Part shown: positions 34,764-44,968 of the stretch, in pieces
Layout of the letters: every line of letters starts with the position of its first letter
Numbering within the stretch: the stretch's first letter is position 1
DNA from: Heracleum sosnowskyi
Lineage: Eukaryota; Streptophyta; Magnoliopsida; Apiales; Apiaceae
Length of the DNA stretch: 64,000 bases
Assembly: GCA_030848705.1 (NCBI GenBank)
Contig: CM061245.1
Span: 38,444,711-38,508,710, forward strand
Reading direction: 5' to 3'
Made by a program: the position numbers and the translations under genes
Notes under the pieces: generated by a model
Seen by the model: only the letters and a program-made list of their open reading frames with translations
What the model was told of the DNA's origin: nothing
Database searches by the model: none

Positions 34764-35480
34764 AAACCCAAGTGTATTTGGAATAGTCATAAACAATCAC
34801 AAGTGCATATTGTTTCTTTGACATGGACATCACACTAATTGGACCAAACAAATCCATGTGCAGTAGCTGAAGTGGTTCAGTTATTGATGATGTGTCAGTG
34901 CCCTTTTTAGAAGCTTTCTTTGACTTTCCTTTCTGACAAGCCTCACACAGTCCTTCCTGTGTAAATTCCATCCGAGGCAAACCTCTAACCAATTCCCTCT
35001 TGACTAAAGAGTTCATGGTTTTGAAGTTAAGGTGAGACATCTTCTTGTGCCATAGCCAACTTTCATCTGATGAAGCTTTAGCATAAAAACAAGTTACTTC
35101 ATATTTGGATCCAGCGTGCAGATCAGCTATGAACAAGTCACCTTTCCTTACTCCTTAAAGAGCAGGCTTTCCATTCTTCTTGTGAAGGATCTGACATCTA
35201 TCTTTCTCAAAGGAAACAACATATCCTCTGTCACAGAAATGACTGATGCTGAGAAGATTGAACTTCAGACCTTCAACAATAGATACATCTTGAATGATAA
35301 CATTTCCAAACTTCAAACAGCCATATCCTCTGGTAATACCCTTGTTGTTATCTCCAAAGGTAACTCCTGGGCCAGCTTTCTCAACCACATTTGATAGTAG
35401 GGCTCTATCTCCGGTCATATGCCTTGAACAGCCACTGTCAAGAACTCACATAACACGGTTTACCTGTTCCACACCCTGCA
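34764..35480 (-). pseudogene. Element 0 pol, 5' part (protease and integrase N-terminal half)
   Basis: On the minus strand protease motif LDSGCSRHMTGD begins near 35450. It is followed by a TAA just before 35136, then WLWHKKMSHLN (the GAG-preintegrase domain), CEACQKGK and HMDLFG with the first integrase Asp. The frame runs into the left end of the TSD of element 1 at 34764 and continues at 1633. A stop just upstream of the protease separates it from gag. It is dead. Confidence 0.85.
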
Positions 35481-37662
35481 GTATCAAATTGATTAGACCT
35501 TCTTCGGAACCCAAACTTGATTGGGTCCGACATACTTAATGAACTGGCCTTTGTCAGGAAAAACAACATCTTTAACCTTAACTACATAAACCTCTTTCAC
35601 AAAAGAGCGTTTCCATTTATAGCCAGCCTTAACACATTTCTGAGTAGGCTTAGGGATAAATGGATCCACTCTAGTCTTCGGAGGACTAGTAGTCTTAGAT
35701 CTAACATGCTTCTTATTATTAACATGTTGACGTGGAGCAGTCTTATTATCAGATACATGCTTACTATTAAAATAAGCATACATAACATTGAAAGCACAAG
35801 CCATGTAATTTACCACACCACATGCTTTATGAGAAAGATTAATAGCAGGCATGTTGGTTCTACAGTTGTTTTGATCCACTTTATGAATGTCTGACTTAGT
35901 CTTCATTGCAGAAACAACTTTGACTGGTTTGTCAGACTTACACTTTTTGGACTGTTCAAGATCAAAAGCACGATCCTCCATAAGTATCTCCTCTTCAATA
36001 ATGATAGAGTATTCATTCAGAGGATCTGCTTGAGACTCTCTAAAGAAAGGCTTATCAATACCCTTAAGCACATCTGGTATACCCCTTTCTTCAGCACTGA
36101 CTCTATTAGGGGTATTTATGCTTAATTCACCAATAGACTCATTATAGTCGTACCCTATTCCTACAGTATGACCAATACTTTGTTTATTGATGATTTCTTT
36201 AGCAGTCTTACAAGAGTTATAGTAAGCATTAGCCTTGACTTTAAGTTCACTGATCTGACCCTTAAGAATGGTTTACAGTTGAATATAACATTTAACCCTA
36301 TTCTCAAGAAATGCTATTTTCTCAGTTAGTTCATCCTGATTAACATGCACAAGTTTTAATTCTTTTATTTCCTTTTCAAGGGCTGTGTTCAAAAGAATTA
36401 TTCTATCATTTTCTCTACGTGCACATGAAACAATAGTACTAAGATGATAGATCATTTCAGTATCAGTAAACTTTACCTCTGACATGTAAGTTGATGAAGT
36501 GCTTACCTCATTAGCCATTAAAGCAAGGTTTCCAATCTCACCTGCTTCTTCATCACTATCAGTATCATCCCAACTCTTGCCTTCAGCAACATAAGCTTTC
36601 CCAATCTTATTCTTCTTTCTAGAATCAAATGAGTTCTTTCTCACTTGCTTTGGCTTTTTACATTCTGTAGCAAAGTGACCCAACTCATTACAATTGTAGC
36701 ACCTGATTGTGCTTCTTTCCACAGTTCCAGTTTTGTAGCCACCCCTTGTGCTACTTGAAGAGGAATATCCACCTCTCTGAAACCTGGGCTTGAATTTAAG
36801 ATTGGGATTCCTTCTGAATCTAAACTTCCCAAACTTCCTGACTATCATGGCCAAATCACCTTCCTCCAGCTGATCAAGTTCTTCCAAAGAGTAGTAGTCA
36901 CCACCAGATTGATCAATGGATGTTAAACCAAATTCAGCATCAATAACATCCAAGTTAGAATTGGAAGGTTGAACAACCTTCACTTCCAGTTTTTGTGGGA
37001 CTAATGTTGTCAATGCAGTAGAAGTACCAACTATCTTTCCAGTTCCATATAATTCATTATGTTGAATCTGCTCCAGCTCATAGGTCTTCAGAACACCATA
37101 CAGTCTTTCCAGAGAAATCTCTCCAAGATCTCTTGCTTCTCTGATTGCAGATATTCTGTGCTCCAAATGAATTAGAAGTGTCAGTAGGAACTTCTTGTTA
37201 ATCTCCTTGATAGTGTAGTGCTTCCCATTGAGGTTTAGATCATTAATTAATTTGTTGTATCTCTCAAAAACCTGAGAGATACCTTCACCAGGGTTTGATC
37301 TGAAATGCTCATATGAAGAGGTGAGAATTTCCAACTTATTCTCTCTAACTTCCTCTGTCCCCTCATTGATTATCTCTATTGTGTCCCAAATGTAGACAGG
37401 CATCCAGTGTAGAGTCCTCTTTCTCATCAGGAGTGTAGTCCTTGGGGTCCTTGGGGTACATCCTAGCAGCTCTAGTAACCACATCATTCTCTATCTGCTC
37501 TCCCTCAACAATCATAGGGATTTTGGGACCATTCTTCAGCACTCCTAGATATTTAACATTTGCAACTTGAAGAAACAGGAGCATTTTCTTCTTTCACATA
37601 TGATAATGCTCCTTGTTGAACATGGGGATTTTGACAGTACCAACTTTTTGTGTAGTAGACAT
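35481..37662 (-). pseudogene. Element 0 gag
   Basis: The likely start is at 37662 (STTQKVGTVKIPMFNKEHYH). A TGA stop falls about 20 codons in. The frame then reads from 37584, and near 37390 a frameshift with loss of a segment passes to the frame 37487-36273. That frame holds the Gag core (SQVFERYNKLINDLNLNGKHY) and a zinc knuckle, CYNCNELGHFATEC, near 36700-36660. A further broken stretch (36270-36075) leads to the C-terminal frame 36071-35493, which ends in VGPNQVWVPKKV, the usual Sirevirus Gag tail. Order and motifs match element 1 gag; the breaks make it non-functional. Confidence 0.85.
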
Positions 37663-37751
37663 TTTTGAGATTTAAAATTAATAATGAAAATTTCAGAGTT
37701 TAAGAAAAAATCTCAAAACAATTGGATCTTTGATTAGTATATCAATCAAAA

Positions 37752-37764
37752 GGCTCTGATGCCA
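37752..37764 (-). other. Element 0 primer-binding site
   Basis: The minus strand reads TGGCATCAGAGCC two bases after the LTR end, the initiator-methionine-tRNA type site of plant copia elements with one change. It fixes the inner end of the 5' LTR at 37767. Confidence 0.85.
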
Positions 37765-37766
37765 AT

Positions 37767-39075
37767 TGTTAGGTCCTGATAAGTTTGTAGAAGGGGGGTT
37801 GAATACAAACTATACCGTTTAATCAAATTTGTCCTTTAAAAGATTTAACAATTAAGAACAAATTAATGCGGAATAAAACTGAAACAATATTCAAGTTAAA
37901 TATAACTTATATTAAACTTGACGAGTGTTACAATTTGATCATTGATTACAAGGGTTCTAGATAAAACAAACCTAGAATAAATTCGACATGAATTTATCTA
38001 TTTTTGTAATAAAAAGGATCGAATACTAAAAAGTAGTTCGATATAAAATCTAGGGATTATGATCCGCTAGAATGACAAAGCAGTACAAGAGAATCAGTTC
38101 TTATGAATTAAATGTTATGATCTTAACAAGAATTAATTCTCTGGCAGAAGTTAATGCTTTGATGTTGAAGAAATAAAGAAGACAGTTGAGAAATGTAATG
38201 TTGAAAGGTTATGTCTGTTTTTCTTCTTTTATGTTCTGTGTAATTGATAAGTCACTTGAAGTCTTTGAATTCTTCTATTTAAACAAACTGCATTCCTTTT
38301 CAATTCTCCACGTGCAAACCATTTTAACAGAATAGAATTATGCCTTGGAAGACTTGCAGGAAAACAATCCTTTTGCTCTTGGAAGACTTTCGGGAAGACA
38401 ACACAATGTTAATGGAAGACAATCGGGAAGACTAGGTTTAGCCTAGGAAGACAATCGGGAAGACTCACACGTGAGTCTTCCTAGTTCAATAAACTAAGTC
38501 TTCCTACTTCAATCCTAAGTCTTCCTAGTTCATTTTTATTCTAATTTAAATAATTAACTAAATAAATTATGTATTAAATTAATTCTTTACAGAATTAATT
38601 TAATAAATAATTTACTTAATAGTATTAATTATTTATAAGATAATAAATAGAATTAGTTGACTTCTCAATTAATTTCAGAATCACTTAAAACTTAGATAAA
38701 GAATAAACAATATAGTACGTTGACACTCAATGCACGGTCTGGTTCATGAGTGACTAACGACAATGTCTGTTCTTTATCTGTTTGACTTTAAGCAGTGATT
38801 CACTTCCTTCTCATTCAAGAACTCTGTAACCAATATCTTTTGTTGTCACCACTTGAAATCTTCGTCACTTTAATAAATCCACTGAGCTTGAATACTTCAC
38901 TAAGGCTTGATCAACAAATTGATCTTCTTTCAATGTAGAATCACTTCAAGACTGTAGATGACTTTAATCTTCATTCTTTGACAGATATAATCTTCTGACA
39001 TTCCTGTGACATTTGATTTTTATTATTTACTTATTACATCTTAATTAAAGTTGAGTAGAATCCTTGGTGTTTACA
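37767..39075 (-). repeat. Element 0, 5' LTR (single copy in window)
   Basis: The inner end (plus TGTTAGGTCC at 37767) is fixed by the primer-binding site. The outer end is inferred at 39075, where the plus strand reads TTGGTGTTTACA, giving a TG start on the minus strand and a length of 1309 bp, close to the LTR of element 1. The 3' partner lies outside the window, so the outer end and TSD cannot be proved here. Repeats of GGAAGAC(AATCGG) occur near 38345-38520. Confidence 0.72.
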
Positions 39076-39107
39076 AATAGGCCTAGAAATATGTCTTTCA
39101 TAATTTA

Positions 39108-39690
39108 GTAATTTGATTTCATCAATATAATATTGAAAGGGTAATTTAATAATTTAATATATATTGATAGTATATAGAATTTGTAATCTAATAGTCTATA
39201 TAATTTGAGAAAATATATACTTATTGCAAATAAACATGATTTACTATATAAAAATATTAATATAATTCTTTTTCTATGAACCAATTTCAATTTATAACAT
39301 TTTGTATATCTATTTTGCATGAGTTTTTCTCTAATATGGTCAAATATATGATTTTAAGGCAATTATGAAAATAGATTTTTTTTATCATCAATATATAATT
39401 GGTGGGGTAATTTAGTAATTTGATTTCATAAATATAATATTAAAAGGGTAATTTAGTAATTTAATATATATTGATTGTATATAGAATTTATAATCTAATA
39501 GTATATATAATTTGAGCAAATATATACTTATTGCAAATAAACATGATTTACAATATAAAAATATTAATATAATTCTTTTTTCAATGGACCAATTTCAATT
39601 TATAACATTTTGTATATCTATTTTGCATGAGTTTTTCTCTAATATGGTCAAATATATGATTTTAAGGCACTTGTGAAAATAGATTATCTA
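39108..39690 (-). repeat. 308-bp tandem duplication in Helitron A
   Basis: Two imperfect copies, about 39108-39390 and 39416-39690, share long AT-rich stretches such as TTGCATGAGTTTTTCTCTAA and TATACTTATTGCAAATAAAC. A third partial copy lies at 46394-46610. There is no coding content. Confidence 0.82.
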
Positions 39691-39792
39691 CCTTACCAAG
39701 TAGATTACAAGAAGAGACCAAAATAGAATATAACATATTTAGTATTTGCACATATTAATAAAGAGTTTTATGATATAACCAAAATTTATGTA

Positions 39793-39850
39793 TAGCATAG
39801 TGGTTAGAAGTGTCATCTCTATAGTTTATAGAGGTCAAGGGTTCGACTCT
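39793..39850 (+). other. tRNA-like segment (A/B boxes) in Helitron A
   Basis: TAGCATAGTGG (39793-39803) fits the Pol III A box, and GGTTCGACTCT (39840-39850) fits the B box except at one base. The same segment recurs at 46722-46779. The same A box, with a related but distinct body, is found three times at 44188-44791. It looks like a tRNA-derived SINE head caught in the Helitrons. Confidence 0.6.
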
Positions 39851-40455
39851 GATTAAGAACAACTTTTTTATCATTAATATAATAAGTAGGGGTAATTTGG
39901 TAATTTCACACCGATTAAATTGTCTCAAGCAACCCCCTAGTTGCTCTATTATATATATAACTAGCGTAACAGCCCGTGCAAGGCACGGGCCTGCATAGAG
40001 ATGTCAATAATTTTTATCGTAAAAAAGTTGGTCGTGATCGATTTATTAGATTAAGGATTGTGTAGTCTTAAGTTTGAGAGCGTAAAATGAGAAGTATGGT
40101 TCATGCTTAGTGAGGAGTAAAGAATTTTTTTGGCGAATAGTGTAATTACTTTGAATCACAAACGTAACTATGCCAAGGCTCTAAGACTTGTTTATAGTGA
40201 CTATTATTGATTTTGAGACCAGATTGAAATAATGTAGAATTTGAAGCACGAATGTACTATTGTTCTTCTTGCGATTATAAGCAGGTTTACCTGTGTTTTG
40301 TGTGTCAGAGAAATGATAGTTTGTAGATTGGTAATTTGCGTTAGAGAGCGGTTGTTATATGTTTTTCGAGAATTGATTGGTTTTTTTTTTTTTTGCAATC
40401 TAGGTTATGAATATGTTATATGCATGTAATGTTGTTGTAATATAATCGAACATGC

Positions 40456-40665
40456 ATGAATGAGATAGAGGATTTTAAAAAGAAGCTGAAAGCCGACGCA
40501 TCTTTGCACACCCTCACATCACCCAAGTTTGTGATAAACACCTTGGGAGATGAACATCTATTACAGTTTGGAGTATTCATGTCACCTATTTGTTTTTGGT
40601 TTTTTTACTTGGGAACTGATTCTGCACTCCTCTCATGTGTTAATCTTTATATTAAATTATATTAA
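40456..40665 (+). CDS. 69-codon ORF of unknown function, Helitron copy 1
   Basis: It begins MNEIEDFKKKLKADASLH and continues through SPKFVINTLGDEHLLQF before a hydrophobic, probably non-coding tail. The first 45 residues read like part of a real soluble protein, which would fit an exon picked up by the Helitron. I do not recognise the source. Near-identical copies lie at 42361-42570 and 47384-47593; repeated conservation here may only reflect recent duplication. Confidence 0.4.
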   Translation: MNEIEDFKKKLKADASLHTLTSPKFVINTLGDEHLLQFGVFMSPICFWFFYLGTDSALLSCVNLYIKLY

Positions 40666-41069
40666 CACACTTAGTAAATGCATTAAGAATGTGTTTGGAA
40701 TATCGTTTTACAGTTAAACATTTTAATCCAATTTATTACTATATATTAAACCTCAACACAAGGGCAAAAATTTCCAATTAAATGGTCGTCACAAAAATGT
40801 CACTCATATATTATTATGCAAAAATATATTAATAGTTGTTAGTACAAAGAAACAAACCTCCAACCTCCTTCTAAGATGTTCATGGGTTTAACCACTATTC
40901 TACATGCATGTTTGAGTTTACTTCAAAAAATTTATTAGATAATCCACGTCTTTCTTCTCTTCTCTTCTCTTATATTATTTTTACTTTGATGTTTAAATAA
41001 ACAAAATATTGTTTTGTATTATTTATATAAATCAGTTTTTCTTTTCATCTTTTCGTAATTTTGGTCAAA

Positions 41070-41225
41070 AATTTTATTTTCCGGACACCCCAACCGGTAT
41101 CACGCCAGACCCAAGAGTGCAGGAAGAATTCCCCACGCTCCCATGAATCAAACCTTGAATGCTTTGGTCAATAACCAGTGCTCTCACCAACTCATCTACA
41201 GCCCCAGAGGCTTCTTTTTGTAATT
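41070..41225 (-). other. Decayed tRNA-like (SINE-like) segment in Helitron B
   Basis: On the minus strand GATGAGTTGGTGAGAGCACTGG resembles the D-arm side of a tRNA, and CAAGGTTTGATTCATGGGAG resembles a T-arm B box with CG changed to TG. A second copy is at 42980-43132 in the tandem duplication. It is too diverged to be a tRNA gene. Confidence 0.45.
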
Positions 41226-42360
41226 TTATATACCTATATATTCAATCACTAAATTTTATTACAGTTGTATGTTTTCGATTAAATATATATTAATTATGTT
41301 GTTTAAAATTCATACTTTTATATTATATATCTTTATTATACTTTATTTGAATTAAACTAATTATTCATACATAAAATATACTATTGAAATTCGACCTAAT
41401 ATAAGAAATATTGTATCTGTTGTAGAGGATGTCGTCAAGGACCCACAAACCCTATTTAGAATTTCATTTTATCAAAATGATTATATGACATTACGAATCA
41501 ATTTAATGTATTCTATAAAGTTCTATTATTATTATGAAAGATTATACTTTTTTTTAACATCGTACAATAATTTTTGGAATACAATTTGAAATTCTATTTT
41601 CAAAACTTGTAATTTTCAATTTTCCCAAACTTTATCGTCTACTAACAGTTTGACTGATCATTATGTAATTATATACTATGTAATATCCTATATTTTAAAA
41701 ACTCATCCCGATTTTTGACACGAACGTCACTGGGGTTGAAGTGGAGGGGGTTAGAAAGGTGAAAACAAATATAGATAAGTTAATAAAGAATGACATGTTA
41801 CTTTAGAAAATGTTAACAAATGAACAATACATTCTGGAAAAGAAAATTTTTAAGAAATGGATGTGACGAACAGAGTAGGTGTGCAAGGCACGGGCCTGCA
41901 TAGAGATGTCAATAATTTTTATCGTGAAAAAGTTGGTCGTGATCGATTTATTAGATTAAGGATTGTGTAGTCTTAAGTTTGAGAGCGTAAAATGAGAAGT
42001 ATGGTTCATGCATAGTGAGGAGTAAAGAATTTTTTTGGCGAATAGTGTAATTACTTTGAATCACAAACGTAACTATGCCAAGGCTCTAAGACTTGTTTAT
42101 AGTGACTATTATTGATTTTGAGACCAGATTGAAGTAATGTAGAATTTGAAGCACGAATGTACTATTGTTCTTCTTGTGATTATAAGCAGGTTTACCTGTG
42201 TTTTGTGTGTCAGAGAAAGGATAGTTTGTAGATTGGTAATTTGCGTTAGAGAGCGGTTGTTATATGTTTTTCGGGAATTGATTGTTTTTTTTTTTTTTTG
42301 CAATCTAGGTTATGAATAGGTTATATGCATGCAATGTTGTTGTAATATAATCGAACATGC

Positions 42361-42570
42361 ATGAATGAGATAGAGGATTTTAAAAAGAAGCTGAAGGCCG
42401 ACACATCTTTGCACACCCTCACATCACCCAAGTTTGTGATAAACACCTTGGGAGATGAACATCTATTACAGTTTGGAGTATTCATGTCACCTATTTGTTT
42501 TTGGTTTTTTTACTTGGGAACTGATTCTGCACTCCTCTCATGTGTTAATCTTTATATTAAATTATATTAA
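42361..42570 (+). CDS. 69-codon ORF of unknown function, Helitron copy 2
   Basis: Second copy of the ORF at 40456-40665, with one amino-acid change (Ala to Thr in KADASLH). It lies in the second half of the 1905-bp tandem duplication. Same uncertainty as copy 1. Confidence 0.4.
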   Translation: MNEIEDFKKKLKADTSLHTLTSPKFVINTLGDEHLLQFGVFMSPICFWFFYLGTDSALLSCVNLYIKLY

Positions 42571-42639
42571 CACACTTAGTAAATGCATTAAGAATGTGTT
42601 TGGAATATCGTTTTACAGTTATACATTTTAATCCAATTT

Positions 42640-44936
42640 ATTACTATATATTAAACCTCAATACAAGGGCAAAAATTTCCAATTACATGGTCGTAAAAAA
42701 ATGTCACTCATATATTATTATGCAAAAAATATATTAATAGTTGTTAGTACAAAGAAACAAACCTCCAACCTCCTTCTAAGATGTTCATGAGTTTAACCAC
42801 TATTCTACATGCCTGTTTGAGTTTACTTCAAAAAATTTATTAGATAATCCACGTCTTTCTTCTCTTCTCTTATAATATTTTTACTTTGATGTTTAAATAA
42901 ATAAAATATTGGTTTGTATTATTTATATAAATCAGTTTTTCTTTTCATCTTTTCGTAATTTTGGTTAAAAATTTTATTTTCCGGACACCCCAACCGGTAT
43001 CACGCCAGACCCAAGAGTGCAGGAAGAATTCCCCACGCTCCCATGAATCAAACCTTGAATGCTTTGGTCAATAACCAGTGCTCTCACCAACTCATCCACA
43101 GCCCCGGAGGCTTCTTTTTGTAATTTTATATACCTATATATTCAATCACTGAATTTTATTACAGTTGTATGTTTTCGATTAAATATATATTAATTATGTT
43201 GTTTAAAATTCATACTTTTATATTATATATCTTTATTATACTTTATTTGAATTGAACTAATTATTCATACATAAAATATACTATTGAAATTCGACCTAAT
43301 ATAAGAAATATTGTATATGTTGTAGAGGATGTCGTCAAGGACCCACAAACCCTATTTAGAATTTCATTTTATCAAAATGATTATATGACATTACGAATGA
43401 ATTTAATGTATTCTATAAAGTTCTATTATTATTATCAAAGATTATACTTTTTTTAACATCGTACAATATTTTTTGGAATACAATTTGAAATTCTATTTTC
43501 AAAACTTGTAATTTTCAATTTTCCCAAACTTTATCGTCTACTAACAGTTTGACTGATCATTATGTAATTATATAATATGTAATATCCTATATTTTAAAAA
43601 CTCACCCCGATTTTTGACACGAACGTCACTGGGGTTGAAGTGGAGGGGGTTAGAAAGGTGAAAAAAATATAGATAAGTTAATAAAGAATGACATGTTACT
43701 TTAGAAAATGTTAACAAATGAACAATACATTCTGGAAAAGAAAATTGTTAAGAAATGGATGCGACGAACAGAGTAGGTAAACGAATTTTTTGTATAATTT
43801 GAATGCTAATGTTCTTAATTTAAAAATTATAGAAATAACTAATAAAGAGAGATATAATGTGTATAATATTTCTTATATTAGATCGAATTTTAATAGTATA
43901 TTTTATGCATGAATAATTAATTTAATTAAATAAAGTATAATATAAATTATGAATTATAATCAACATAATTAATATATATTAAATTTAAAACATACAACTG
44001 CAATAATATTTAGTGATTGAATATATAGATATATAAAATTACGAAAAGGAAAAAAGAAAAACAAATTTATATAAATAATTCAAACCAACATTTTATTTAT
44101 TTAAACATCAAAGCAAAAAAAATAATATAAGAGATAAAAGACGTGGGTTATCTAATAAGTTTTTTGAAATAAACTCAAAAAAGCATGTAGCATAGTGGTT
44201 AAGCCCATAGATATCTTGGAAGGATGTTGGAGGTTCGAATCTTTGTAGTAACACATCTATTAAAAAAAATTTGTATAAAAATATACGAGTGGCATGAAAA
44301 GGAAAAAAGAAAAACAAATTTATATAAATAATTCAAACTAACATTTTATTTATTCAAACATCAAAGTAAAAAAAAATATAAGAGATAAAAGACGTGGGTT
44401 ATCTAATAAGTTTTTTCAAATAAACTCAAAAAGGCATGTAGCATATTGGTTAAGCCCATGGATATCTTGGAAGGAGGTTGGAGGTTCGAATCTCTGTAGT
44501 AACACATCTATTAAAAAAATTTGTATAATAATATACGAGTGGCATTTTTGTTATTTTTCAAAAAAAAGAGGGTAAAACGGTAATTTTGTTGAAAAGGAAA
44601 AAAGAAAAACAAATTTATATAAATAATTCAAACCAACATTTTATTTATTCAAACATCAAAGTAAAAAAAAATAATATAAGAGATAAAAGACGTGAGTTAT
44701 CTAATAAGTTTTTTGAAATAAACACAAAAAGGCATGTAGCATAGTGGTTAAGCCCATGGATATCTTGGAAGGAGGTTGGAGGTTCGAATCTCTGTAGTAA
44801 CACATCTATTAAAAAAATTTGTATAATAATATACGAGTGGAATTTTTGTTATTTTTCAAAAGAAAAGGGTAAACGGTAATTTCTCGGCCATTTAATTGGC
44901 AATTTTTGCCCTTGTATTGGCCTATTATATATAGTA

Positions 44937-44941
<5 letters not shown>
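42640..44941. repeat. Large imperfect inverted repeat in Helitron B
   Basis: The left arm (about 42640-43325, starting TTACTATATATTAAACCTCA) is the imperfect reverse complement of the right arm (about 43840-44940, ending GGCCTATTATATATAGTAAT). Both share AAGGGCAAAAATT near the terminus, the tRNA-like body, the AATCCACGTCTTT stretch and the AAAATATACTATT stretch. The right arm is longer because of tandem copies of the tRNA-like module. The first tandem unit holds another left arm at 40735-41415. Confidence 0.8.
44043..44941 (+). repeat. Three tandem tRNA-like modules at the Helitron B 5' end
   Basis: Three head-to-tail units begin GAAAAGGAAAAAAGAAAAAC at 44043, 44296 and 44591 (253, 295 and 351 bp). 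Each carries an A box (TAGCATAGTGG at 44188 and 44737, TAGCATATTGG at 44439) and a B box (GGTTCGAATCT at 44232, 44483 and 44781) with the same spacing. This suggests a tRNA-derived SINE that was amplified in place. Confidence 0.75.

Positions 44942-44967
<26 letters not shown>
44938..44967. repeat. (TAGA)n microsatellite at the junction of Helitrons
   Basis: About six TAGA units follow the restored 5' end of Helitron A (44945) and precede Helitron C (A at 44968). The terminus itself ends in TAGA, so slippage at the Helitron end may have seeded the run. Confidence 0.85.

Positions 44968-44968
<1 letters not shown>

Larger units (their letters stand above)
1..39075 (-). mobile_element. Element 0: decayed Sirevirus-like Ty1/copia retrotransposon, split by element 1
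   Basis: Host layer of the nest. Read on the minus strand, its 5' LTR (37767-39075), primer-binding site, gag, protease and first part of integrase lie at 34764-39075. The rest of integrase and part of reverse transcriptase lie at 1-1633, and the 3' LTR is beyond the window. The two halves rejoin at the five-base duplication AAACC (1629-1633 and 34764-34768) that flanks element 1. Integrase reading stops at one side and resumes on the other, so they were one gene. Several stops, frameshifts and a gag deletion mark it as dead. Sirevirus assignment rests on the gag and integrase similarity to element 1 and the LTR length of about 1.3 kb. Confidence 0.85.
39076..39960 (-). mobile_element. Helitron A (non-autonomous), part before nested Helitron B
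   Basis: AT-rich DNA ending at the right in TTGCTCTATTATATATATAA. On the minus strand this is a Helitron 5' terminus (TCTATTATATATA type). The terminus is cut by Helitron B at 39961 and completed after it (TAGA at 44942-44945), reproducing the terminus seen uninterrupted at 46373-46393. The 3' hairpin end of Helitron A is not recognised on the left. It has no Rep/helicase gene. It carries a duplicated 308-bp block and a tRNA-like segment. Confidence 0.7.
39976..43780 (-). repeat. 1905-bp tandem duplication inside Helitron B
   Basis: The segment 39976-41880 is repeated head to tail at 41881-43780 with a few percent difference. The second copy starts inside the terminal hairpin (GTGCAAGGCACGGGCC). 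The junction GAGTAGGT|GTGCAAGG corresponds to GAGTAGGT|AAACG at the end of copy two, so the breakpoint is visible. Confidence 0.9.
39961..44941 (-). mobile_element. Helitron B (non-autonomous, 4981 bp) inserted in the end of Helitron A
   Basis: The plus strand starts CTAG (39961) followed by AGCCCGTGCAAGGCACGGGC. Read on the minus strand this is the classic Helitron 3' end: hairpin, about 7 bases, CTAG. The right end is GA at 44940-44941 (5' TC on the minus strand). The flanking bases are A (39960) and T (44942), as Helitrons require. Removing 39961-44941 restores the 5' terminus of Helitron A exactly, which proves both ends. It contains a 1905-bp tandem duplication, two copies of a 69-codon ORF, an inverted repeat and tRNA-like modules. 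No replication initiator or helicase is encoded. Confidence 0.88.

Noticed and set aside
38345..38520. GGAAGAC repeats as an independent tandem repeat
   Set aside because: The copies are irregular and fall inside the element 0 LTR; treated as part of that LTR.
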